A stretch of 8,773 bases of DNA from Ignavibacteria bacterium (GCA_027347805.1 DAIEQP010000110.1:1-8773), one strand, 5' to 3'; shown: positions 1 through 6,329, numbered from the stretch's first letter. Translations and numbers: made by a program. The notes: a model not told the origin generated them from the sequence alone.

Positions 1-1
1 A

Positions 2-598
2 CTTAGCGGTAAAAAAACTGGAATCGCAATTGGTGATGTTTCCGGTAAAGGAATTGGCGCCGCAATTTATATGACATTAACAAAGGGAATTCTTCAAGCA
101 CATGCAGAAGAAGATGTTTCACCTCGAAATGTTCTCGCAAAAGTAAATCGCTTACTTTACAAAACTATTGAGAAAAATTCTTTTGTGAGTATGTTTTACG
201 CTATTCTTGATGTATCTACAAATAAAATTCTCTACTCACGTGCAGGTCACAATCCAGGAATTTTAACAAATCAGCTTAGCGGAGGGACCAAACTTTTGCT
301 TAGCAAAGGAATGGCATTAGGACTTGAAGAAGGAAGTATTTTTTCTTCCACTCTCAACGAAGAAGAATTTGAACTGATGCATGGTGATGTTTGCGTTCTT
401 TATACCGATGGTTTTACAGAAGCAATGAATGATAAAAACGAACTGTTCGGTGAAGACAGATTAATTCACCTAATTGAACAAAACAGAAATCTACCGGCAA
501 AAGAATTGATAAATATTATATTAAAGGAAGTAAACAATTTTGTTGCAGGCTATCCCCAGCATGACGATATGACTATTGTAATTCTGAAAAGAATTTAG
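2..598 (+). CDS. SpoIIE/RsbU-type PP2C serine phosphatase, C-terminal part (5' truncated)
   Basis: This is the catalytic end of a PPM/PP2C-family serine/threonine phosphatase of the SpoIIE/RsbU group. These enzymes typically dephosphorylate anti-anti-sigma (STAS) proteins in partner-switching pathways. The frame is open from base 2 and gives 198 visible residues. The signature GDVSGKGIGAA (from base 32) lies upstream of the first in-frame ATG at 71, so the true start is outside the window and the ATG is internal. Further family motifs follow in the usual order: a SRAGHNPG segment (about 238-261), GMALGL, LYTDGFTEA with a metal-binding Asp, and HDDMTIVIL near the C-terminus with the last metal-binding Asp. 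All expected acidic residues of this part are present, so it looks active. Any sensor domain (GAF, PAS, response receiver, HAMP) would lie upstream and cannot be seen. The family call is firm; the partner and signal are unknown. Confidence 0.93.
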   Translation, partial: LSGKKTGIAIGDVSGKGIGAAIYMTLTKGILQAHAEEDVSPRNVLAKVNRLLYKTIEKNSFVSMFYAILDVSTNKILYSRAGHNPGILTNQLSGGTKLLLSKGMALGLEEGSIFSSTLNEEEFELMHGDVCVLYTDGFTEAMNDKNELFGEDRLIHLIEQNRNLPAKELINIILKEVNNFVAGYPQHDDMTIVILKRI

Positions 599-630
599 CA
601 TTACTTTTACTCATGAATCAGAATTAATAT

Positions 631-647
631 AAGCACTTTGCTTTTTT
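631..647 (+). terminator. Possible weak intrinsic terminator after the phosphatase gene
   Basis: A 5-bp stem AAGCA/TGCTT (631-635 with 639-643) has a 3-nt loop, and a run of six T (642-647) overlaps the end of the stem. It lies 33 bases after the phosphatase stop codon and before the next gene. The stem is short and AT-rich, so the call is tentative. Confidence 0.35.
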
Positions 648-693
648 AAAATATTTTCCCTTCCACATCTGTTCAAAAGTTATTCAATCTTCC

Positions 694-709
694 TACGAAA
701 TTATTCGTA
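694..709. repeat. Perfect inverted repeat TACGAA-N4-TTCGTA upstream of the DUF5916 gene
   Basis: TACGAA (694-699) and TTCGTA (704-709) are exact reverse complements around a 4-nt AT centre, and a T run follows at 712-716. It could be an operator for a dimeric regulator of the downstream secreted protein, or a second weak terminator hairpin for the phosphatase gene. The sequence alone does not decide between them. Confidence 0.4.
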
Positions 710-750
710 ACTTTTTAAAAGAAGACTGCGTCTAAACATTTGAAAAGAAA

Positions 751-755
751 AAGGA
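751..755 (+). promoter_or_regulatory. Ribosome binding site fixing the DUF5916 start
   Basis: AAGGA sits 5 nt before the ATG at 761. The alternative in-frame TTG at 740 has no comparable purine-rich site before it and would put extra charged residues ahead of the signal peptide. The ATG at 761 is therefore preferred. Confidence 0.6.
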
Positions 756-760
756 AACTT

Positions 761-2911
761 ATGAAACATATTTTTACGATTTTTATTTTGATCACCTCCC
801 TGGTTTTCGCTGCTAATAATGAGAAAGTTCTAAAACTTAAAAAAATTGAAAAGCCAATCTTGATTGATGGCTATATTGATGAATCCTGGGGCAAAGCCGA
901 TTCTTCGGAAATGCAATTTCAACTTTCCCCTTATTATGGAAAGCCGGCTTCTAGAAAAAGTTATGTGAAAGTTATTTCCACAGAAACATCACTCTTCTGT
1001 TTAATTGTTTGCTTCGATGAAAAAGAAAATATTCAAAAAAATTCAGGTAAACTTGATGACGGCGGCGGTGATGTCTGTTCAATAATGCTGGATACATTCG
1101 GAGATAAAAGAACTGCTTATAAATTTGCTGTAAATGCCGCCGGGGTAAGAGCAGATTGCAGACTATTAGATGATGCGCGCAATCGTGATTACAGCTGGGA
1201 TGGAATCTGGTTCTCCGATTCCAAGATTTACGACTGGGGTTATGTAATTGAAATGGAAATTCCATATAAATCAATTCAGTATGATGAAAAACTTTCTTTT
1301 TGGGGATTGGATTTTGACCGGTGGCGGCCGATTGATTCAGAGGATATATACTGGTGCGAATATGAACAAAATGAAGGACAGAGAATTTCTAAATTTGGAA
1401 AATTACTCTTCGAAGATTTCAAACCTTCGATCAAGGGTTTGAATCTTGAACTTTATCCGGTTGTATTTGGCAAAGTTGATTATATTGGAAATAATAAATA
1501 CAAAGTAGATCCAAAAGCCGGGCTGGATATTTTTTACAATCCTTCTCCGCAATTAACTTTTCAGGCAACTGCTAATCCCGATTTTGCACAAATTGAAGCT
1601 GATCCATTTACATTTAACATTTCACGTTACGAAACTTTTTTTAATGAAAGAAGACCATTCTTTGTTCAGGGCCGAGAAATTTTTATGCCTTCAGGTAAAC
1701 AAAATAATTCCGGTTTCTATCAGCCGCTTGAATTATTTTATTCGAGAAGAGTCGGCAAAAAATTACCGGATGGTTCTGAAGTACCAATTACTTTTGGCGC
1801 AAAAGCTTTTGGAAGATTTAACGATTGGGAATATGGCGGCTTTGTCGCAAGAACTTCAGAAAAGGAATTCACAAATTCTTCAAGTCAATCTCAGACTGAA
1901 GATGCCTCAATTTTTGTATCCGGTCGTGTAAAAAAACAAATTCTGGATAATTCATCACTAGGAGTTTTATTTGTAGGCAAACAAACTGCAAACGATACTT
2001 ACGGTGTTATTGATATCGATGGTGCATTCAGGACCTCCGACTGGCAGTTGTCATATCAACTTGCCCGTTCAATAAAAAACAACCAGGGAGATTTTGCCGG
2101 TTCATTGGGATTTGTAAACTTCGGTTCATCATGGATAAATATGTTTAGAGGAAGATTTGTTGGAGAAAATTTTGATGTTGATCAGGTTGGTTATGTTCCA
2201 TGGAAAGGAACATTTCAGGTTACTGCTTTAACAGGTCCAAGCTGGTATCCAAAAAATGGTATTATTTCAAATGTTCTCATATTTACTGGTCCATATCTTA
2301 ATTACGAAAAAATTGATTCGTTTATGGACTGGTGTTACATATTTGGATTTGATGTTAACTTCAGAGGCAACATTGGTATGGAGGTTGAAATTGATGCGGG
2401 TAAATCCAAAGACAACAATGTAAATTATAATTTTACTGCTTACAGATTGAGCACCTGGATCAATCAGGCGAAATGGGACGCAAATGTATACGGCGGATAT
2501 CAAAAAACTTATAATTTTTCCCGTGGATATAACGCAGGCTTTGCAAACATGGGTTCAAGTGCAAGTTGGCGGGCACTTAATTTTCTTGAAATTGGAACTT
2601 CATTTAATTTTTGGCTGGAACAGAATCCCGACGGAGATATAGAAGAAATTACTTATAACGCTCGTCCTTATTTTTCTTTAACTCCGGTTAATGATTTGAA
2701 TATCACCACATATGTTGATAATACCTGGAGAAAAAACGGAAACGGAGTTGATAATATTTTTATAGGATTTCTATTTGCATATCAATTCTCTCCCAAAAGC
2801 TGGATTTATTTAGCGATAAATGAAATTCATGATAGAAATAATCCGGATAATATTTTACGAATGACTGATAGAGTGAGTGTGTTCAAATTGAAATATCTTT
2901 ATTACTTCTAG
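761..2911 (+). CDS. Secreted CBM9-like / DUF5916 outer-membrane protein
   Basis: A 716-residue protein starting at ATG 761; a TTG at 740 would add seven residues. Residues 1-17 form a signal peptide (one Lys, a hydrophobic core, then VFA before Ala-Asn). Residues about 25-215 resemble the carbohydrate-binding family 9-like domain found in front of DUF5916, opening with a LIDGYIDESWGKAD segment and containing a DTFGDKRTAYKFAVNAAG stretch. The DUF5916 hallmark starts at residue 272 with NPDFAQIEADP and continues to FFNERRPFFVQG. The rest is rich in alternating aromatic and polar strands and ends in KLKYLYYF. A terminal aromatic residue is usual for outer-membrane barrels inserted by BamA. The family is common in Bacteroidota and relatives, and its biochemical function is not established; a role in glycan or peptide handling at the surface is only inference. 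It is transcribed towards a shared terminator and appears monocistronic. Confidence 0.88.
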   Translation: MKHIFTIFILITSLVFAANNEKVLKLKKIEKPILIDGYIDESWGKADSSEMQFQLSPYYGKPASRKSYVKVISTETSLFCLIVCFDEKENIQKNSGKLDDGGGDVCSIMLDTFGDKRTAYKFAVNAAGVRADCRLLDDARNRDYSWDGIWFSDSKIYDWGYVIEMEIPYKSIQYDEKLSFWGLDFDRWRPIDSEDIYWCEYEQNEGQRISKFGKLLFEDFKPSIKGLNLELYPVVFGKVDYIGNNKYKVDPKAGLDIFYNPSPQLTFQATANPDFAQIEADPFTFNISRYETFFNERRPFFVQGREIFMPSGKQNNSGFYQPLELFYSRRVGKKLPDGSEVPITFGAKAFGRFNDWEYGGFVARTSEKEFTNSSSQSQTEDASIFVSGRVKKQILDNSSLGVLFVGKQTANDTYGVIDIDGAFRTSDWQLSYQLARSIKNNQGDFAGSLGFVNFGSSWINMFRGRFVGENFDVDQVGYVPWKGTFQVTALTGPSWYPKNGIISNVLIFTGPYLNYEKIDSFMDWCYIFGFDVNFRGNIGMEVEIDAGKSKDNNVNYNFTAYRLSTWINQAKWDANVYGGYQKTYNFSRGYNAGFANMGSSASWRALNFLEIGTSFNFWLEQNPDGDIEEITYNARPYFSLTPVNDLNITTYVDNTWRKNGNGVDNIFIGFLFAYQFSPKSWIYLAINEIHDRNNPDNILRMTDRVSVFKLKYLYYF

Positions 2912-2912
2912 T

Positions 2913-2947
2913 AAAAAAAACCGGTTTTATTAAAACCGGTTTTTTTT
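2913..2947. terminator. Bidirectional rho-independent terminator
   Basis: A perfect 16-bp stem (2913-2928 with 2932-2947) encloses a 3-nt ATT loop. Its CCGG core is flanked by A runs on one side and T runs on the other, so it gives a U-tract on either strand. It lies 2 nt after the DUF5916 stop codon and 15 nt beyond the stop codon of the opposing lipoprotein gene, so it can end both convergent transcripts. Each arm itself contains the 12-nt palindrome AAAACCGGTTTT. Confidence 0.92.
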
Positions 2948-2961
2948 GGAATTACAAATTT

Positions 2962-3675
2962 TTACTGGCAGGGATTTTTCATTTTCGAAATTGCGTTATT
3001 CCATTTAGTCAATTGATCTGCAGTAAGAAGCTGACCGATCTTTGCAAACAAACCACTTCTTAAATCACACATTTTTTGTTTGATTGTTTTTGAAACCGGA
3101 TTGTTCTCTATAGCTGTGCGAGTAGCTTCATTCAATGCTTTAATCTTTTCTGCTGCCTGCAGTCTGGTTAGTTTTCCAGCTTTAACATCATCTGCAATTG
3201 CTTTTCTTTTAACATTTGCATCATCTATAATACTCTGATTAGCACCAGCAAATTCTTTTACAAGCGGTTTAATGGATTCATGGTAAGCAGTAACCAAATC
3301 TTTGATCTTTGATTTCTGATCATCAGTGAGTTGGAGTCTTCCGAAAAATACACCTACATCTTTTCCCCAATCGAATAATTGAAGCCATCTTCCGCCGCCT
3401 AACATTGGCATAATCATCTGATTATTTCCAGGTCTGCCATCCATCAGGTTAAGAAAACTATATGAAACCAAACTTGTATTCATCTGCATCGGTGTTTCGA
3501 TTGTTGCGTCTTCAATCGCATTTGACACGTCTGTATAATCAACAATCATGAATGCCGGTGAATTCAAATCTATGTTTTTTGGTGATGTAATTTCATCATG
3601 TTTATTGCAGCCGGAAACAATAAGTAATGTCAAAGCTGCAATTGAAAACAATGAGAAGAATTTTATTTTATTCAT
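2962..3675 (-). CDS. Lipoprotein with three LTxxQ motifs, CpxP/Spy-like
   Basis: A 237-residue lipoprotein. Residues 1-22 form a lipoprotein signal peptide with lipobox IVSGC, so Cys23 would be lipidated and the protein anchored in the membrane facing the periplasm. Residues about 24-105 are low in recognisable motifs. From about 110 on it is mainly helical and charged, with LTDDQ (116-120), LTRLQ (169-173) and LTADQ (217-221). LTxxQ motifs mark the Spy/CpxP/ZraP group of periplasmic stress chaperones and metal sensors, which usually carry two and are about 160 residues long. Two other Cys (203, 236) could form a disulfide. Translation is well supported: GGAGG lies 5 nt before the ATG. No two-component system or efflux pump is adjacent, so the inducing stress cannot be inferred. 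The lipoprotein call is firm, the Spy-like call moderate. Confidence 0.82.
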   Translation of the reverse strand: MNKIKFFSLFSIAALTLLIVSGCNKHDEITSPKNIDLNSPAFMIVDYTDVSNAIEDATIETPMQMNTSLVSYSFLNLMDGRPGNNQMIMPMLGGGRWLQLFDWGKDVGVFFGRLQLTDDQKSKIKDLVTAYHESIKPLVKEFAGANQSIIDDANVKRKAIADDVKAGKLTRLQAAEKIKALNEATRTAIENNPVSKTIKQKMCDLRSGLFAKIGQLLTADQLTKWNNAISKMKNPCQ

Positions 3676-3794
3676 TTGAACCTCCAGGTTAATTTACAAA
3701 CCTTCGACATTGTATTTTTTATTCGGGTTTAAAGTGCAAAGAAAATTGCATATTATCAATTATATAGACAATCATTAACAATAATTAATATTTT

Positions 3795-3824
3795 TTGAAT
3801 CATCGACATGTAAAATTATATTTG
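3795..3824 (+). promoter_or_regulatory. Bacteroidota-type promoter of the alpha/beta hydrolase
   Basis: TTG at 3795-3797, a 19-nt spacer, then TATATTTG at 3817-3824. This matches the -33 TTG / -7 TAnnTTTG consensus of the primary sigma factor in Bacteroidota. Transcription would begin roughly 15-20 nt before the ATG at 3850, leaving a short leader with AGGA at 3841-3844. Confidence 0.65.
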
Positions 3825-3849
3825 AATCGCTCAAAAAAAAAGGATTTCT

Positions 3850-4641
3850 ATGAACATCACAATAAATGGTTTATCTGTAAATACTTTTGGCAACCCTGAA
3901 AAACAGTCAATAATATTTATTCATGGCTTTCCTCTTGATCATTCAATGTGGAAAAATCAAATTAATGCCTTGGAGGAAAATTTTTATTGCGTTGCGTACG
4001 ATGTCCGTGGTCTGGGAAAAAGCACTGTGGATTCGGGTCAATATATGCTGGAATTTTTTGTTGAAGATCTGCTGGCAATTATTGACGAATTGAAACTTGT
4101 TAAACCATTTCTATGCGGGCTTTCTATGGGCGGCTACATTGCCTTACGAGCTGTTGAGAAAAAACAGGAGTTATTTAACGGATTGATTTTATGCGATACA
4201 AAACCCGAAGCCGATTCTGATGCAAATAAATTAACTCGTGCTGCAAATATTAAAATGATTGAGATAGAGGGGAATGAAAAATTTTCCGAAATGTTTGTAA
4301 CAAATTGTTTTGCCGAAGAAACTCCTGCTGCTCAGCCACAAATGTTTAATAATTTTTTAGATATCGCAAAAAAAAGTAATCCTGTTGGTGTTAAAGGCTG
4401 CATAATCGCAATTATGAGCAGAACAGATACAACTTCTTTCCTTCATAAAATAATTTTGCCTACACTGGTAATCTGCGGTGCATACGATAAATTAACTCCT
4501 CCCCCGCTTATGCGGTCAATGGCAGAAAAAATCACTGGAAGTGAATTTGCATCAATACCTGCAGCGGGACATATGGCGCCGCTGGAAAATCCATCTTGTG
4601 TTAATGATTTAATCGGCGGGTTTTTGAACAGAAATTTGTAA
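3850..4641 (+). CDS. Alpha/beta-fold hydrolase
   Basis: A 263-residue cytoplasmic alpha/beta hydrolase without signal peptide. The oxyanion-hole region is HGFPLDHSMW (from residue 25), DVRG lies at 51-54, and the nucleophile elbow GLSMGG has Ser92. The acid is probably Asp213 in VICGAYDKLTPP and the base His241 in GHMAPLENP, so the catalytic triad is complete. A helical cap region lies between about 120 and 200. The pattern resembles the broad group containing 3-oxoadipate enol-lactonase, carboxylesterases and haloperoxidase-like enzymes. No aromatic-degradation genes are adjacent, so a PcaD function is not supported and the substrate is unknown. The start is backed by AGGA 5 nt upstream and a good promoter. 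It is monocistronic and its stop codon lies 6 bp from the end of the opposing operon. Confidence 0.9.
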   Translation: MNITINGLSVNTFGNPEKQSIIFIHGFPLDHSMWKNQINALEENFYCVAYDVRGLGKSTVDSGQYMLEFFVEDLLAIIDELKLVKPFLCGLSMGGYIALRAVEKKQELFNGLILCDTKPEADSDANKLTRAANIKMIEIEGNEKFSEMFVTNCFAEETPAAQPQMFNNFLDIAKKSNPVGVKGCIIAIMSRTDTTSFLHKIILPTLVICGAYDKLTPPPLMRSMAEKITGSEFASIPAAGHMAPLENPSCVNDLIGGFLNRNL

Positions 4642-4647
4642 AAACTG

Positions 4648-5472
4648 CTAATCGGGAATATTGTGTTTTATTAAAGTATCGATGTTTTTGAAATTAGGAT
4701 TATCTATTTTCTTTTGGGAATCGCTAACTATACCAGGTTTTTTAACTTTTACCGGTTTATCAGTTGCATAAACTTCCTCGGTAGCAACAACTCTGTTTAT
4801 ATTTTTGAAATTTGGATTGGCCAATGTTTTCTTCTTAATGGTCGATGCTGGTTTGGCTCCTTTAACAGAAGTATCCTTGATTGATGTTGAAGCAGGAAGT
4901 GAAACTACAGGATTTTTTTCTTTTTGAATTACACTTTCAATACTTTCAAAATGACTTGAATTATTTTCAACAGGTTTTTTCTTTTCTACAACTGCTTCTT
5001 TTCCTTTTTCAACAATCTTCTGCGCAGTTTTCACAACTTCCTGCTTTGTAGTAGGAAACCTGAAAGAATAAATACCGCTTAAACTGGCAGCAAGAATTAA
5101 TGTAATTACACTTGAACAAAAAATCGGAAGTCCAAAACCATATATTAATCTTGCAATTCTTCCTTTGGCTCTTCTATCAACAAGTCCGGTGGGATTATTA
5201 GAAGCTTTGCTCAATTCTTTAACAGCTAGATTTATTTTTCGTGTTGTATTCATTATCGAAATTGAGAGGGCCCAAAGAATTACAGTTCCAACGGCAAGTA
5301 CAAAAATCGAAAGTTCTTTAGTGGTTGCAACCGCCATACCGACTATCAGAATAACAAAAAATCCAAGGAAGTAATTGATTTTTTGATTCAGCATTTTTTC
5401 CCAGAAAGCACGCTCCTGGTTTAATTCCCAGTTTAAATCATCACGATCATCATCTAAATATCTTTTAGCCAT
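4648..5472 (-). CDS. Unrecognised membrane protein with a Lys-rich, motif-repeating tail
   Basis: I do not recognise this 274-residue protein. It begins with an acidic, soluble segment (1-30), followed by three likely transmembrane helices at about 33-50, 55-74 and 114-136, with a basic loop between the second and third. Residues 140-274 are a low-complexity, Lys/Ser/Val-rich tail that is probably disordered. The tail carries two near-identical copies of NPNFKNI (219-225 and 258-264), each followed by a polar pair and two aliphatic residues, and a looser version, HFESIESVI (174-182). The tail could bind a repeated partner or cell-envelope polymer, but this is inference. It is the last gene of the hldD operon, 14 bp after the Nudix gene, whose stop codon is embedded in its SD. 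No terminator is visible between it and the convergent hydrolase. Confidence 0.8.
   Translation of the reverse strand: MAKRYLDDDRDDLNWELNQERAFWEKMLNQKINYFLGFFVILIVGMAVATTKELSIFVLAVGTVILWALSISIMNTTRKINLAVKELSKASNNPTGLVDRRAKGRIARLIYGFGLPIFCSSVITLILAASLSGIYSFRFPTTKQEVVKTAQKIVEKGKEAVVEKKKPVENNSSHFESIESVIQKEKNPVVSLPASTSIKDTSVKGAKPASTIKKKTLANPNFKNINRVVATEEVYATDKPVKVKKPGIVSDSQKKIDNPNFKNIDTLIKHNIPD
4685..4818. repeat. Two 17-nt direct repeats encoding the tail motif
   Basis: TTTTTGAAATTNGGATT occurs at 4685-4701 and 4802-4818 with one mismatch, about 117 nt apart. It lies in the reading frame of the membrane protein and encodes, on the minus strand, the repeated NPNFKN core. It is part of the protein repeat and does not appear to be a separate DNA element. 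Confidence 0.6.
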
Positions 5473-5481
5473 AATAAATTA

Positions 5482-5489
5482 TCCTCTCA
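5482..5489 (-). promoter_or_regulatory. SD of the membrane protein overlapping the Nudix stop codon
   Basis: Read on the minus strand, TGAGAGGA combines the TGA stop of the Nudix gene (5489-5487) with an AGAGGA SD, about 9 nt before the ATG at 5472. A ribosome finishing the Nudix gene would sit on this site, which suggests translational coupling. Confidence 0.6.
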
Positions 5490-5945
5490 ATAAAAATTAA
5501 CTGTATGGCTTACATATTTTCCGTCTTCATAAACAAACTTAGAAGAAAAGAACTCATTTCGGCTGAGCCATGGAATAAATATTTTATCTCCATCCCAGAG
5601 ATTTAAATCCAGAAGATTATCGTTATTAATCCATTCAAGATGCCCTTCCTTTGAATCGATTAAATTTCCGGTAAACTCTTTTGCAGTGAACATAAAAACG
5701 TACCAGTCTTTTTTCCCATCAAACATTGGAAAAGTTATTATTCCATGAAGTTCCGGATTTATTAATTTTAATCCGCTTTCTTCTAACACTTCACGAATAA
5801 CGCATTCTTCCGGAGTTTCACCCGGCTCAAATTTTCCGCCGAGCCCGTTCCACTTCCCTTCATGATAATCATTCTTTTTCTTGTTTCGAAAGAGCATTAA
5901 TGTCTTTCCATCTTTTATCACATAGCAAAGTGTTGCAAGCTGCAA
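5487..5945 (-). CDS. Nudix hydrolase, MTH1/MutX-like (8-oxo-dGTP diphosphatase type)
   Basis: A 152-residue Nudix enzyme. The Nudix box is complete: Gly37, Glu43, Arg51-Glu52, Glu55-Glu56 and Gly58 occupy the GX5EX7REUXEEXGU positions. Outside the box it closely follows the MTH1 (NUDT1)/MutX group, with GKWNGLGGK and Asn33 at the position of the nucleobase-binding Asn of human MTH1. Trp117 and Asp120 lie in LWDGD where MTH1 has WPDD, and the C-terminal KFVYEDGKYVSHTVNFY stretch is also shared. Length fits (human MTH1 is 156). It probably hydrolyses oxidised purine nucleoside triphosphates in the cytosol to avoid mutation; the exact substrate is inferred. The start is a TTG at 5945, supported by AAGGA 8 nt upstream; the next Met (17) would remove the first beta strand. 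It is third in the hldD operon. Confidence 0.9.
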   Translation of the reverse strand: MQLATLCYVIKDGKTLMLFRNKKKNDYHEGKWNGLGGKFEPGETPEECVIREVLEESGLKLINPELHGIITFPMFDGKKDWYVFMFTAKEFTGNLIDSKEGHLEWINNDNLLDLNLWDGDKIFIPWLSRNEFFSSKFVYEDGKYVSHTVNFY

Positions 5946-5953
5946 AAATTTAT

Positions 5954-5958
5954 TCCTT
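5954..5958 (-). promoter_or_regulatory. Ribosome binding site supporting the TTG start of the Nudix gene
   Basis: On the minus strand AAGGA (5958-5954, within GGAAGGAAT) lies 8 nt before the TTG at 5945. No in-frame ATG or GTG exists between the TTG and the upstream in-frame stop, so TTG is the best start. Confidence 0.65.
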
Positions 5959-5962
5959 CCAA

Positions 5963-6319
5963 TTATTTATTTATTGAATCTGCCAGCGTCTGTGAAATTT
6001 CATCCAGTTCTTCAAGAAACCATTTTACTTTTTCGGCTTTTGCTCTTTTGCTGTCTCTAACAAGAGCGAGCCAGAGTTTTGCCTCGTTGGCAAATTTGAT
6101 TGCATCAATTGTACTATTCGTTAAATCCTTTTTTGTGGTAGCTGCAGAAGCTTCAATAAATTTACTTATAACTCCGGTTCCATTTCTGAAAAGTTCATCA
6201 TTTATTTTTTTGGATACTTCTTCCTTGGGAAGCGAATCAATTAACTCAATCAGTTTCAATGTGAAAAAGTAAATTCTCTGCTTAAATTCACTGCGCGATT
6301 GTGGTGTATTTAATGTCAT
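5963..6319 (-). CDS. Four-helix bundle protein (S23 / 23S rRNA IVS-protein family)
   Basis: A 118-residue helical protein of the family known as four helix bundle protein (TIGR02436-type), first found encoded in intervening sequences of 23S rRNA genes and common as free-standing genes in Bacteroidota and relatives. Typical features are FKQRIYFFTLKLIELIDSLP near the N-terminus, RNGTGVISKFIEA (45-57) in place of the usual RSGTSIGANYIEA, and then ANEAKLWLALVRDS and a C-terminal EELDEIS helix. The molecular role of the family is unknown; RNA or protein binding has been suggested. Its ATG follows the hldD stop by 7 bp and its SD overlaps that stop, so the two are probably co-translated. It is not inside an rRNA gene here. 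The diversified Avd protein of retroelements shares this fold, but no reverse transcriptase is nearby. Confidence 0.88.
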   Translation of the reverse strand: MTLNTPQSRSEFKQRIYFFTLKLIELIDSLPKEEVSKKINDELFRNGTGVISKFIEASAATTKKDLTNSTIDAIKFANEAKLWLALVRDSKRAKAEKVKWFLEELDEISQTLADSINK

Positions 6320-6323
6320 AGAT

Positions 6324-6329
6324 TCCTCA
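6324..6329 (-). promoter_or_regulatory. SD of the four-helix-bundle gene overlapping the hldD stop codon
   Basis: On the minus strand TGAGGA holds both the hldD TGA stop (6329-6327) and a GAGG SD placed 5 nt before the ATG at 6319. This is the same arrangement as at the Nudix/membrane-protein junction. Confidence 0.65.

Noticed and set aside
71..598. ATG at 71 as the start of a short phosphatase gene
   Set aside because: The essential GDVSGKG motif is in the same open frame upstream (32-52), so the gene begins outside the window.
740..760. TTG at 740 as the start of the DUF5916 gene
   Set aside because: The ATG at 761 has an AAGGA site 5 nt upstream and gives a clean signal peptide; the TTG adds a highly basic seven-residue stretch and has no clear ribosome binding site.
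972..1274. Minus-strand open frame opposite the DUF5916 gene
   Set aside because: It lies wholly within the conserved N-terminal domain coding sequence and its composition (rich in His, Arg and Leu) is typical of an antisense shadow.
3735..3750. Small inverted repeat TGCAA-N6-TTGCA between the lipoprotein and the hydrolase
   Set aside because: A 5-bp arm in AT-rich DNA is easily due to chance, and it is not well placed relative to a recognised promoter.
5963..6319. Diversity-generating retroelement, because its Avd protein shares the four-helix-bundle fold
   Set aside because: There is no reverse transcriptase, template repeat or variable repeat in the window, and the sequence fits the ordinary S23/four-helix-bundle family.
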